DNA from: an uncultured SAR116 cluster alpha proteobacterium
GTDB lineage: Bacteria; Pseudomonadota; Alphaproteobacteria; Puniceispirillales; Marisalimonadaceae
DNA length: 64,000 bases
Direction: 5' to 3'
NCBI GenBank assembly: GCA_902619805.1
Contig: CACNGC010000001.1
Coordinates: 248,001-312,000 of the forward strand
The position numbers and the translations under genes are program-made. The notes under the pieces are model-generated. The model did no database searches and had not been told where the DNA came from. It worked only from the letters and a program-made list of their open reading frames with translations. Positions 27,408 to 36,899 of this stretch are shown one piece after another (the first letter of the stretch is position 1; each line of letters starts with the position of its first letter).

Positions 27408-28133
27408 TCAATCATTATTTTCTTCTTCATGAGTTTGCAACATCCAGCCAATACCGCGTACTGTTTGTAAATAAACAGGATATCTTTGATCAATTTCTAT
27501 TTTTCTTCTTATTCTAGCAATAGCAACATCAATTGACCTGGTTTCCATATTTCCACCAAGAGAATTATTGATATCATCTCTAGAAAAGGCTTTGTTGGGT
27601 GATTTACAAAAGTAATTTAATAACTTTTGCTCAGATGTTGTTAAGTGAACTGATATGTTATTTTTATAGAGGTTTAAAGATTTATGATTAAACGAAAATG
27701 GACCAAATCTTGTATTCCCCTGATTCTCAGAACTTTTTAAATTTATGGTAAATCTTTTTAAGACATTTTGTATTCTAAGTAATAATTCTCTAGGTTCAAA
27801 AGGCTTCGTCATATAATCATCTGCGCCATACTCAAGACCATCAAGCCTATCTTCAGGACTTGACATAGCTGTAAGCATTAAAGTTGGAATAGAGTTTGTT
27901 TGTCTTATTTCTTTTAAAAAGTCTAATCCATTTTGTCCTGGCATCATAATATCAATTACCAATAAATCAAAAATCAAACTTTTCATAATTTTTTTTGCTT
28001 CATTAGTGTTTTCTACATCTGATACTTTGAAATCATTATTTTCTAAAAATTGTTTTAGTAATAGTCTAATTTTTTCATCATCATCGATTATCAAAATATG
28101 AAAATTATTTTTTTTTAGGTCTTTATTATTCAT
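27408..28133 (-). CDS. OmpR family response regulator
   Basis: A 241-aa regulator: receiver domain (about 13-125) with IIDDDEK acidic residues, the phosphoacceptor Asp in LVIDIMMPG, the Thr in MLTAM and the Lys in TKPF; then a winged-helix domain ending in VRGIGWML. It pairs with the downstream kinase. It is divergent from ilvE. Confidence 0.92.
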   Translation of the reverse strand: MNNKDLKKNNFHILIIDDDEKIRLLLKQFLENNDFKVSDVENTNEAKKIMKSLIFDLLVIDIMMPGQNGLDFLKEIRQTNSIPTLMLTAMSSPEDRLDGLEYGADDYMTKPFEPRELLLRIQNVLKRFTINLKSSENQGNTRFGPFSFNHKSLNLYKNNISVHLTTSEQKLLNYFCKSPNKAFSRDDINNSLGGNMETRSIDVAIARIRRKIEIDQRYPVYLQTVRGIGWMLQTHEEENND

Positions 28134-28292
28134 TTTAAAATAAAGTAAGATTTGTTAGAATATAAAATATAATTAATTATATAAAAACTAAAATCACTAA
28201 ACAACTTAATTAATCATATAACCTATTTCTTAGTATTTGCTTATTTTATAATATTGTGGATTATATGTAAGAACTTATTTGGGAGGAATTTT

Positions 28293-29171
28293 TTGAATAA
28301 TTTATCTTTTGACAATCGTGAAGGTCATATTTGGTACAATGGGAATTTACTTGAATGGAAAAATGCTAATGTTCATGTATTAAATCATGGTTTACATTAT
28401 GCAAGTTGTGTTTTTGAAGGTGAAAGAGCCTATAGAGGTAAAATTTTTGAAACAGTAAAACATACAAAAAGACTCTTCAATTCAGCCAAATCTCTTGATA
28501 TGGAAATACCTTTTTCTGAAAAAGAAATAGTTAAAGCTAAGGAAATTTTATTAAAAAAAAATTCACTTTCTGATGCTTATGTTAGACCAGTTGTCTGGAG
28601 AGGTAGTGAGATGATGGCTGTTTCTGCACAATCTACAAAAATACATGTAGCCATTGCTGTCTGGGAGTGGCCAAGCTATTTTGACCCAGAACAAAAAATG
28701 CAAGGAATTAAATTAGATATTGCTAAATGGAGACGCCCAAGTCCAGAATGTGGTCCTGTTTTGGCTAAAGCAGCTGGATTATATATGATCTGTACCTTAT
28801 CTAAACACGAAGCAGAGGCAAAAGGCTATAGTGACGCCCTTATGCTTGATTACAGAGGACAAATAGCTGAGGCCACAGGTGCAAATATATTCTTTAAAAT
28901 GCCTGATGGCAAACTACACACCCCAATTGCAGATTGCTTTCTTGATGGAATTACAAGAAGGACTGTTATGAAACTTGCTCAAGATAACGGAATTGAAATT
29001 ATTGAACGTAAGATTATGCCTGAGGAAATGGCTGAAGCAGAAGAATGTTTCTTAACTGGGACTGCTGCTGAAGTTACGCCCGTTCAATCAATTGGTGATT
29101 ATAAATTTAAACCTGGTGAGTATTGTCTTAAATTAACAAAGGCTTATTCAGATCTAGTTAATGGGATGTAG
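28293..29171 (+). CDS. ilvE: Branched-chain amino acid aminotransferase
   Basis: A 292-aa PLP fold type IV enzyme for Leu/Ile/Val synthesis and breakdown. Seen: HVLNHGLHYASCVFEGERAY, the PLP-phosphate GITRRTVM region and EATGANIFF. I place the start at TTG 28293 because GGGAGG (28281-28286) sits 6 nt upstream and the product begins MNNLSFDNREGHIW, the family start; the frame stays open 13 codons upstream (GTG 28254) without a ribosome-binding site. Confidence 0.94.
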   Translation: MNNLSFDNREGHIWYNGNLLEWKNANVHVLNHGLHYASCVFEGERAYRGKIFETVKHTKRLFNSAKSLDMEIPFSEKEIVKAKEILLKKNSLSDAYVRPVVWRGSEMMAVSAQSTKIHVAIAVWEWPSYFDPEQKMQGIKLDIAKWRRPSPECGPVLAKAAGLYMICTLSKHEAEAKGYSDALMLDYRGQIAEATGANIFFKMPDGKLHTPIADCFLDGITRRTVMKLAQDNGIEIIERKIMPEEMAEAEECFLTGTAAEVTPVQSIGDYKFKPGEYCLKLTKAYSDLVNGM

Positions 29172-29179
29172 AGTAACAT

Positions 29180-29653
29180 TCATTCCTCCCATTTTTTTAG
29201 TGCTTGATTGTCGTTTTCATTAAAGCTTACCCAATTCTTTTTATTATTATTTTCCTCTACTTTCCAAAATGGGGCTTTAGTCTTTAACCAATCCATAATA
29301 AAGTTACATCCATCAAAAGCGTTCTGCCTATGCTTAGATGACACACCCACAAAAACTATTTGGTCGGAAGGTTTTAAATTACCTACTCTATGTATTACTG
29401 TTACACCTGTTAATTCCCATCTTTGAAAGCTTTCAAATACTATTTTTTCTATTTCAGACTCTGTCATACCGGGGTAATGTTCTAAGGTCATAGAATTAAT
29501 TATTTCATTATTTTTTTCGTCATATCCTCTTACAACGCCAATAAAGTTAACGATTGCTCCAGTATTTTTTTGATGGAGGAATTTTATTTCATCTGAAACA
29601 TCAAAATCTTCATTTTGTATTTTAATTTTAATAAAAGGAAAGTTTTTAATCAT
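29180..29653 (-). CDS. moaE: Molybdopterin synthase catalytic subunit MoaE
   Basis: A 157-aa large subunit that converts cyclic pyranopterin monophosphate to molybdopterin using MoaD thiocarboxylate. Signatures: GAIVNFIGVVR, LEHYPGMTE, HRVGNL and the catalytic SSKHRQNAF and KTKAPFWK Lys. It abuts moaD. It is needed by molybdoenzymes such as the MsrP at 36 kb. Confidence 0.95.
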   Translation of the reverse strand: MIKNFPFIKIKIQNEDFDVSDEIKFLHQKNTGAIVNFIGVVRGYDEKNNEIINSMTLEHYPGMTESEIEKIVFESFQRWELTGVTVIHRVGNLKPSDQIVFVGVSSKHRQNAFDGCNFIMDWLKTKAPFWKVEENNNKKNWVSFNENDNQALKKWEE

Positions 29654-29905
29654 TTAACCTCCAGTAACGGGAGGAAAAAAAGCAATCTCGTCATTATTAC
29701 TGATATTGGTATCAAAGGATGAATATGTTTTATTTATAGCAATTTTAATTAATTTTTTTTTCTCTAAAATTAAACTATATTTTTTATCTAATTCATTTAA
29801 ATAGTTAATAAGTTCATTAACATTATTAATGTGATCTGGTAATTCTATTTGTTCCTCAGATTTACCAACATGATCTTTTATCCATGAAAAATATTTTATA
29901 ATCAT
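29654..29905 (-). CDS. moaD: Molybdopterin synthase sulfur carrier MoaD
   Basis: An 83-aa ubiquitin-like protein ending in FFPPVTGG, the diglycine tail that is thiocarboxylated by MoeB. It directly precedes moaE (no gap) and follows pgsA by 3 nt. It works only with MoaE and sulfur transfer enzymes encoded elsewhere. Confidence 0.94.
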   Translation of the reverse strand: MIIKYFSWIKDHVGKSEEQIELPDHINNVNELINYLNELDKKYSLILEKKKLIKIAINKTYSSFDTNISNNDEIAFFPPVTGG

Positions 29906-29908
29906 AAT

Positions 29909-30496
29909 TTATTCTCTATTAAAAAATTTCATAATTTTAATGATATATTGCAAGCCTGTTATAAAGGTAATTATTGCAGCTATCCACAAAAGAATATACG
30001 AAATTAAACCTAAAATCTCTATATTGTAAAAAAAAGTATTTGATCTCCAAACTAAAAAACTTCCACAAGCAAATAGTTGTATAGTTGTTTTCCATTTTGC
30101 TAAAAGAGTTACCTCCAATGAAATTTTATATGAAGATATACTTTCCCTTAAACCTGAGACTAAAATTTCTCTTAAAACAATTAAAAGTGCAGGTAAGAAT
30201 GCATAGTAATAATCAAACAAGTTTTCTGAAGCTAGGGCAAAAATTACTCCAATAACTAATAATTTATCCGCTACTGGATCTAATACTTTTCCAAAATTAG
30301 ATGTTACGTTGTATTTTCTAGCAAAAAATCCATCAAAATAATCACTAATACCGGCTAAAATTAAAATTGGAGTAGCTATTAAGGCCCCAATTTCGTCACC
30401 ATATATGATTATTATAGGAAGTATTATGGCTGCCAAACTTCTGAATAAGGTTAAAACGTTAGGTATGAAACGTAATATAGGATTATTTTTCGTCAT
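29909..30496 (-). CDS. pgsA: CDP-diacylglycerol-glycerol-3-phosphate 3-phosphatidyltransferase
   Basis: A 195-aa membrane enzyme that makes phosphatidylglycerophosphate. The CDP-alcohol phosphotransferase motif is complete: SDYFDGFFARKY then FGKVLDPVADKLL. About five spans. The order uvrC-pgsA-moaD-moaE is conserved in Alphaproteobacteria. Confidence 0.95.
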   Translation of the reverse strand: MTKNNPILRFIPNVLTLFRSLAAIILPIIIIYGDEIGALIATPILILAGISDYFDGFFARKYNVTSNFGKVLDPVADKLLVIGVIFALASENLFDYYYAFLPALLIVLREILVSGLRESISSYKISLEVTLLAKWKTTIQLFACGSFLVWRSNTFFYNIEILGLISYILLWIAAIITFITGLQYIIKIMKFFNRE

Positions 30497-30566
30497 AGAT
30501 TAACCTTAACGAGATTTTTAAGTTAAGACTATCTTTAAAATAAAACAGAATTTAAGGAAATTAATT

Positions 30567-32444
30567 TTAATTAAAAAAATTAAATATTTTTTTAGCTATT
30601 GACTTATTGATTCCCTTAACTTTTAACAAATCACTTATACTTGCTCTTCCGACAGCTTTTGCAGACCCATATTCTTCCAGAAGAGATTTTTTTCGGCTTG
30701 AACCGATACCATCAATCTCATCTAAAGGGTTCTTAAAAATATTTTTTTTACTTTTAATTCTGTGGCCTGCAATAGCATATCTATGAACTTCATCTCTTAA
30801 TTTTTGAAGAAAAAATAAATTGGGATCATCTTTGTTAAATCTCAAACTGTCGGAATATTTTGTATAAAAATTTTCTCTACCTGCATCTCGTTTGATACCC
30901 TTTGAAATTGCTAAAACTTCAACATTACTTATTTTTAATTCCTCAAATACTTTTAAAACTACGTTTAAATGTCCTTTGCCTCCGTCAATAATTATTAAAT
31001 CAGGAAAGCCAGATGAGTTTTTCCCGTTGAATCTTCGTCTAATTACTTCCTTCATCATCAAATAATCATTGTTATTTATAAATTCGTCATTAATTTGCGA
31101 TGATAAGTTTTTATGCTCTGTCAAAATGTTATATCTTCGATATTGAGATTTTACAAAACCATCTTCGTTAAAAGCTATCATTGCTCCTACAGGTGATTTT
31201 CCTTGATTGTGTGAATTATCATAAACTTCCAATTTCTCAATAGAATTTTTAAATTTAAATGTTTGTTGTAAATTTTTTAGATTATTTTTATTAGAAGATT
31301 TTTCGTAAATTTTTCTATTTAAATTTTCTTCTGCATTTTTAACTGTCGAATTTATAATTTCTAATTTTTTTCCTCTTTGAGGTAGTTGAATTTTTACTTT
31401 TATTTTATGTTTTTTATATAAAAGTTCTTCAATCAAACTTTTATCTTTAGGATGTAAATTAACAAGAATATTTTCTGGAGGGATATTTTTATCATAAAAT
31501 TGACATACAAATGCTTGCATAATCTCTTCTTCTAAAACATCAGTACCATTTTTACCTGGATTAGGAAAATAAGATTTAGATCCATAATTGCAACCACTTC
31601 TTATTATCGTCATCTGAATTACAACTTTATTATCAATTTTTCTAAGTACAAGAAAGTCAACATTATTCATATTAGGAATATTAATATTTTGACTTGCATT
31701 TACTTCTGTAAGAGCTTTTATTCTATTTCTAAAAATTGCAGCTGCTTCAAAATTTTGTTTATTAGATGCATTATACATTTTTTTTATTAAATTTTGTTTT
31801 ATTGACTTTGAATTTCCTTGTAAGAACTTTTTTGCTTCGTTGAGACTTTCTTGATAATTTTCTTTTGATATTAAATTTACACATGGCGCGCTGCATCTTT
31901 TGATCTGAAATTGAAGACAAGGACGAGTTCTAGATTTAAAAATATTATCATTACAAGTTCTTAAAAGAAAAACTTTTTGAAGCGTTTCTATTGTTTTTTG
32001 AACAGTTTGTTTTGAAACAAAAGGACCAAAATATTCCCCTTTAATATTTCTTAGGCCTCTATGCGCAGATAACTGAGGAAAAGAATGAGATAAATTAAAT
32101 AAAATTGAGCTGAAACTCTTGTCATCTTTTAGCAATATATTGAATATAGGTTCAAATTTTTTAATTAAATTAGATTCTAGAAGTAATGCTTCTATTTCTG
32201 AAGATGTAACAATTATTTCCAATTTTACAGTGTTTGCAACCATATAGCTTAATCTTGAATTAAGTCTGTTAGGTTGAGTATAAAATTTAATTCTGTTATT
32301 TAATTTTTTCGCTTTTCCAATATATAAATATTCATTATTTTCTCCAATCATCTGATAAACTCCAGATTTATTTGGAATTGTTAGAAGTTCATTTTTAATT
32401 ATCTCAATCCCTTTACTAAGAGACATATTTTTATTTTTAATCAT
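30567..32444 (-). CDS. uvrC: UvrABC system protein C (excinuclease)
   Basis: A 625-aa nuclease that makes both incisions around DNA damage. Domains: GIY-YIG nuclease (GVYQMIGEN, YLYIGKAKKL; about 25-105), Cys-rich segment (TRPCLQFQIKRCSAPC), UVR/UvrB-binding (about 210-245), an RNase H-like domain with EVYDNSHNQG, and a C-terminal HhH pair (EIDGIGSSRKKSLL). It follows uvrB by 45 nt. Confidence 0.97.
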   Translation of the reverse strand: MIKNKNMSLSKGIEIIKNELLTIPNKSGVYQMIGENNEYLYIGKAKKLNNRIKFYTQPNRLNSRLSYMVANTVKLEIIVTSSEIEALLLESNLIKKFEPIFNILLKDDKSFSSILFNLSHSFPQLSAHRGLRNIKGEYFGPFVSKQTVQKTIETLQKVFLLRTCNDNIFKSRTRPCLQFQIKRCSAPCVNLISKENYQESLNEAKKFLQGNSKSIKQNLIKKMYNASNKQNFEAAAIFRNRIKALTEVNASQNINIPNMNNVDFLVLRKIDNKVVIQMTIIRSGCNYGSKSYFPNPGKNGTDVLEEEIMQAFVCQFYDKNIPPENILVNLHPKDKSLIEELLYKKHKIKVKIQLPQRGKKLEIINSTVKNAEENLNRKIYEKSSNKNNLKNLQQTFKFKNSIEKLEVYDNSHNQGKSPVGAMIAFNEDGFVKSQYRRYNILTEHKNLSSQINDEFINNNDYLMMKEVIRRRFNGKNSSGFPDLIIIDGGKGHLNVVLKVFEELKISNVEVLAISKGIKRDAGRENFYTKYSDSLRFNKDDPNLFFLQKLRDEVHRYAIAGHRIKSKKNIFKNPLDEIDGIGSSRKKSLLEEYGSAKAVGRASISDLLKVKGINKSIAKKIFNFFN

Positions 32445-32489
32445 TTAACAATTTTCATATTTGATTAATTACATTTTAAACAATTAAAG

Positions 32490-34562
32490 TTATTTCTTAT
32501 TAGAGCTTGAATTCATTCTGAAATCAGTATTTGGTATAGATATCAATCCTAATTCTTTTTGTTGTAATTTTTTTATTTCATCTCTTATTCTTGCGGCTTC
32601 TTCAAATTCAAGATTGCTAGCGGCTTTTTCCATTTCGTTTTGAAGACCTTGAATTGATTCTTTTAAATTTTTCCCATTATTTTTTTTATTTTTTTTATTT
32701 TTGTTATCATCGCTATCATTTAGGTCTGCTAAAATATCAGAAATTTTACTAATAACAGTTTTAGGAGTAATATTATTTTTTAAATTGTAACTTATTTGTT
32801 TTTTTCTTCTTCTCTCAGTTTCATCTATTGCGTATTGCATTGAACCCGTAATTTTGTCAGCATAAAGAATTACTTTTCCTTCAACATGTCTTGCGGCACG
32901 ACCAATAGTTTGAATTAATGAAGTTTTTGATCTTAAATAACCTTCTTTATCGGCATCCAAAATCGCTACTAATGCACATTCAGGAATATCCAACCCCTCT
33001 CTTAAAAGATTTATCCCAATCAAAACATCAAACACACCTAGCCTTAAATCTCTTATTATTTCAATACGCTCAAGAGTGTCTACATCAGAGTGAATATATC
33101 TGACTTTTAATCCTGCCTCAAACATATACTCACTCAAAGCTTCAGCCATCTTTTTTGTTAATGTTGTAACTAATACTCTATTTCCTTTTTTTGATTGTTC
33201 TTTTGTCTCGTAAATGAGATCATCAACTTGGGTTTTTGTTGGTCTTATTAAAATTTCTGGATCCACTAGTCCTGTTGGTCTTAGAGATTGTTCGACAAAA
33301 ATACCATTAGTTTTATTTAGTTCCCATTCCCCAGGTGTGGCTGAAACGTGAATAGTGTTTGGTCTGAATGCTTCCCATTCCTCAAACTTTAGAGGCCTAT
33401 TATCTAAACAAGAAGGTAATCTAAAACCGTATTCAGCTAAAGTTGATTTTCTTCTAAAGTCACCTTTATACATAGCGCCTATTTGACTAACTGTAATATG
33501 ACTTTCGTCAGTAAAAACAAGGGCATCATCTGGTAAATATTCAAAAAGTGTCGGTGGTGGCTCCCCAGGATTTCTTCCTGACAGATATCTACTGTAGTTT
33601 TCTATTCCTGGACAGGTGCCAGCGGCCAACATCATTTCAATATCAAAATTAGTTCTTTGTTCTAAACGCTGTGCTTCCACTAATTTATTGCTTTTATATA
33701 AAAATTCTAAATGAAGCTTTAATTCTTCTTTTATAGACTTAATAGCTTCGTTTAGTGTTGGCCTAGGTGTGACATAGTGAGAATTAGCATAAATTTTTAC
33801 TGACTTTAAAGATGTAAGCTTTTCACCTGTTAAAGCATCTATCTCAAATAATTCTTCAATTTCATCTCCAAATAGAGTTATTCTCCACGCTACAGTTTCC
33901 AAGTGTGCTGGGAAAATTTCAACTATATCACCTCTAACTCTAAAAGTACCTCTTACAAATGACATATCGTTTCTTGTATATTGGAGTTCAGTAAATTGTC
34001 TTAACAATGTTTGTCTAGGAGTTTTCTGACCTTTTTTTAATTCAATTGTCATTTTTGAATATGTTTCAACTGAACCGATACCATAAATACATGATACAGA
34101 AGCAACTATTATTACGTCCTCACGTTCAAGGAGAGACCTTGTAGCAGAATGACGCATACGATCAATTTGATCATTAATACTTGATTCTTTTTCAATATAA
34201 GTATCAGATCTTGGCACATAAGCTTCTGGTTGATAATAGTCATAATATGAAACGAAATATTCTACAGCGTTATTCGGGAAAAAATCTTTCATCTCACCAT
34301 ATAATTGCGCTGCTAATGTTTTATTTGGTGCCATTATTAATGAAGGTCTATTTAGAGAATTTATTACATGCGCCATTGTAAAAGTTTTACCAGAACCAGT
34401 TACACCCAGTAATACTTGGTCTTTTTCATCATCATGGATTCCAGAAACCAATTCTTTTATAGCTTCTGGCTGATCTCCTGTAGGAGTAAAGCTTGAATTT
34501 AATCTAAAAACAGATTTTGAGGATGTTACCTCATTATCTTCAATTTTTTCAATATTGTTCAT
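32490..34562 (-). CDS. uvrB: UvrABC system protein B (helicase)
   Basis: A 690-aa damage-verification helicase. Walker A is GVTGSGKT; the DNA-wedge beta-hairpin is at [12 protein letters not shown]; helicase motifs include TDESH and QTIGRAARH. The C-terminal UVR domain (about 640-680) binds UvrC. A Lys/Asn-rich linker ([14 protein letters not shown], about 615-630) separates the helicase core from the UVR domain and is encoded by A-rich low-complexity DNA. Confidence 0.97.
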   Translation of the reverse strand: MNNIEKIEDNEVTSSKSVFRLNSSFTPTGDQPEAIKELVSGIHDDEKDQVLLGVTGSGKTFTMAHVINSLNRPSLIMAPNKTLAAQLYGEMKDFFPNNAVEYFVSYYDYYQPEAYVPRSDTYIEKESSINDQIDRMRHSATRSLLEREDVIIVASVSCIYGIGSVETYSKMTIELKKGQKTPRQTLLRQFTELQYTRNDMSFVRGTFRVRGDIVEIFPAHLETVAWRITLFGDEIEELFEIDALTGEKLTSLKSVKIYANSHYVTPRPTLNEAIKSIKEELKLHLEFLYKSNKLVEAQRLEQRTNFDIEMMLAAGTCPGIENYSRYLSGRNPGEPPPTLFEYLPDDALVFTDESHITVSQIGAMYKGDFRRKSTLAEYGFRLPSCLDNRPLKFEEWEAFRPNTIHVSATPGEWELNKTNGIFVEQSLRPTGLVDPEILIRPTKTQVDDLIYETKEQSKKGNRVLVTTLTKKMAEALSEYMFEAGLKVRYIHSDVDTLERIEIIRDLRLGVFDVLIGINLLREGLDIPECALVAILDADKEGYLRSKTSLIQTIGRAARHVEGKVILYADKITGSMQYAIDETERRRKKQISYNLKNNITPKTVISKISDILADLNDSDDNKNKKNKKNNGKNLKESIQGLQNEMEKAASNLEFEEAARIRDEIKKLQQKELGLISIPNTDFRMNSSSNKK

Positions 34563-34698
34563 ATCTATAAATTTTGTGAGTAAAAGTTTGCGCTAATTAT
34601 CTATAACAAATAATAACTAATTAATTAATAAAAAAGATGTTAGTCTTAACTAAATTGTAGTATGGCTAAATGATAATCATATAATTTGGAGTAGTTAA

Positions 34699-35901
34699 AT
34701 GACATTTATTTCTGATAGTTTAAATAGAATTAAACCTTCTGCAACAATGGTTATAACAGCAAAGGCTACTCAACTCAAAAAAGAGGGGAAAAAGGTAATT
34801 GGTTTATCATCTGGGGAACCTGATTTTGACACACCACAACATGTAAAGCTAGCTGCCATTGATGCAATTAATAACGGATATACTAAATATACTAATATTG
34901 AAGGAATACCAGAATTAAGACAATCAATTGTAGAAAAATTCAAAAAAGATAACGATTTAAATTATGATATAAGTAACGTCATTGTTGGAACTGGTGGAAA
35001 ACAAATTTTATTTAATGCTTTGATGAGTTCTTTAAATAAAGATGATGAGGTAATAATCCCAGCACCATACTGGGTCTCCTACCCTGACATGACATTATTA
35101 GCAGGTGGTAAACCAATATTTGTAAATTGTTCTTCAGAAACAAACTTTAAACTGACTGGAGAAGCTCTAGAAAAAGTCATAACTAAAAAAAGTAAATGGC
35201 TTATATTGAACAGTCCATCTAATCCAACTGGATCATGTTATTCAATAAGCGAACTCGAAGAAATCGCAGATGTAGTTAGAAAATATGACAATTTATATGT
35301 AATGACTGACGATATTTATGAATACATTGTATATGACAACTTTGAATTTTATACATTGGCGCAAGTTGCACCTGATTTAAAGGATAGAATTTTAACTGTA
35401 AATGGTGTATCTAAAAGTTACTGTATGACTGGTTGGAGAATTGGTTATGCAGCTGGCCCATCATTACTTATTAAAGCAATGATTAAGATTCAAGGTCAAT
35501 CAACTTCTAATCCATCATCTATTTCACAATATGCTGCTTTAGCTGGTATAAGTGGAAGTAAAGAGTTCTTAGATCCTTGTTTAAAAGCTTTTGATGAAAG
35601 AAGACATAATGTAGTTGATAAACTTAATAGTATAGAGGGTATTTCTTGTATTTTACCTGAAGGTGCATTCTACGCTTACCCCAATGTCTCAGGATTAATT
35701 GGTAAGAAGACAAAAAATGGAAAAATCTTAAACAATGATGCTGAAATTGTAGAATGGCTTTTAGAATCTGCCGAAGTTGCGGCAGTGCCTGGAGTGGCTT
35801 TTGGTTTAGAACCATATTTTAGAGTATCTTACGCAACCAGCTTAGATGTTTTAAAAGAAGCTATGAATAGAATTGAAAAAGCTGTCTTAACTCTTTCTTA
35901 A
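34699..35901 (+). CDS. Aspartate aminotransferase family enzyme (class I PLP)
   Basis: A 400-aa fold type I aminotransferase of subgroup I-gamma. Motifs: SSGEPDFDTPQHV, NSPSNPTGS, and the PLP Lys in NGVSKSYCMTGWRIGY. The likely reaction is aspartate plus 2-oxoglutarate; prephenate can also be a substrate for this subgroup. It has a GGAG ribosome-binding site and is followed 16 nt later by msrP. Confidence 0.92.
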   Translation: MTFISDSLNRIKPSATMVITAKATQLKKEGKKVIGLSSGEPDFDTPQHVKLAAIDAINNGYTKYTNIEGIPELRQSIVEKFKKDNDLNYDISNVIVGTGGKQILFNALMSSLNKDDEVIIPAPYWVSYPDMTLLAGGKPIFVNCSSETNFKLTGEALEKVITKKSKWLILNSPSNPTGSCYSISELEEIADVVRKYDNLYVMTDDIYEYIVYDNFEFYTLAQVAPDLKDRILTVNGVSKSYCMTGWRIGYAAGPSLLIKAMIKIQGQSTSNPSSISQYAALAGISGSKEFLDPCLKAFDERRHNVVDKLNSIEGISCILPEGAFYAYPNVSGLIGKKTKNGKILNNDAEIVEWLLESAEVAAVPGVAFGLEPYFRVSYATSLDVLKEAMNRIEKAVLTLS

Positions 35902-35917
35902 ATACTGGAGTTTTAAA

Positions 35918-36880
35918 ATGGTATATTATAAAAGAAAAGAAGTTTGGAAATTAAAAGATCACAATATTACGTCAGAAAACTCTTTTAATACTAGAAGAGA
36001 TTTTTTAAAAAAACTTGGTATAGGCTCAATTTTATTTTCTAGCACATCATTGACGTCTCATCCAGCGTTTAGCTCACTTTATCCACCTCCAGTAAATAAA
36101 TCTTATATTGCAAAAAGATCTTTAACTGCTGAGTATTTGGCCACAACTTATACAAATTTTTATGAGTTTGGGTCAAATAAAAATATTTGGAGAAGGGCTT
36201 CCCAACTTAAAACTGAACCATGGACGCTAACTATAGATGGGCTGGTTAACAATCCATTAGTAATTGATATAAATGACTTACTAAAAAAAATTGGTGGTAT
36301 TGAAGAAAGAGTTTATCGTTTTAGATGCGTCGAAGCTTGGTCAATGACAGTTCCATGGGCAGGATTCCCTTTAAATAAAATTTTATCCTTAGTTGACCCA
36401 AAAATTAGCGCTAAATTTTTAAAGTTTGAAACTTTTTTTGATCCTGAAGTTGCACCAGGTCAAAAACAAAAATGGTATCCATGGCCATATCAAGAAGGTG
36501 TTTCAATTGAAGAAGCTAAAAATGACCTAAGTTTTTTAGCTACTGGCATATATGGAAAACACTTACCAAATCAGAATGGCGCTCCTTTACGCCTCGTCTT
36601 GCCTTGGAAGTATGGTTTCAAGTCAATAAAATCTATTGTAAAAATAACTTTTTTAAGTGAAAGACCTATTGGAATGTGGGAAAAACTTGCACCAAAAGAG
36701 TACGGGTTCTGGGCAAATGTAAATCCTAAAATTTCTCACCCTAGATGGTCTCAAGAAACAGAACAACAATTAGGAGTTGAAGGTAGAACCCCTACAATTA
36801 TTTATAATGGATATGAAGAACAAGTATCTTACTTGTATAAAGGGTTGGAAAAAACTTTGCAGGACAATCTTTTTAGATAA
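35918..36880 (+). CDS. msrP: Protein-methionine-sulfoxide reductase molybdopterin subunit
   Basis: A 320-aa periplasmic molybdoenzyme that repairs oxidised methionine. The Tat motif TRRDFLKK (R26-R27) precedes a hydrophobic stretch; the Mo-ligating Cys is C137 in RFRCVEAWSM, and W-x-GFPL and KWYPWPY are typical of YedY. The membrane haem partner MsrQ (YedZ) normally encoded beside it is not in the window; the next gene is selO. Cofactor needs are met by moaDE and modBC. Confidence 0.95.
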   Translation: MVYYKRKEVWKLKDHNITSENSFNTRRDFLKKLGIGSILFSSTSLTSHPAFSSLYPPPVNKSYIAKRSLTAEYLATTYTNFYEFGSNKNIWRRASQLKTEPWTLTIDGLVNNPLVIDINDLLKKIGGIEERVYRFRCVEAWSMTVPWAGFPLNKILSLVDPKISAKFLKFETFFDPEVAPGQKQKWYPWPYQEGVSIEEAKNDLSFLATGIYGKHLPNQNGAPLRLVLPWKYGFKSIKSIVKITFLSERPIGMWEKLAPKEYGFWANVNPKISHPRWSQETEQQLGVEGRTPTIIYNGYEEQVSYLYKGLEKTLQDNLFR

Positions 36881-36899
36881 AAAATGATTTGTTTTATTC

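Noticed and set aside
32670-32710. Long T-runs as a terminator
   Set aside because: They are the antisense of the Lys/Asn-rich linker inside uvrB, not intergenic.
34672-34698. TATAAT at 34680-34685 before the aspartate aminotransferase gene
   Set aside because: It would start transcription only a few bases before the ATG, removing the ribosome-binding site, and the -35 match is poor (19-nt spacer).
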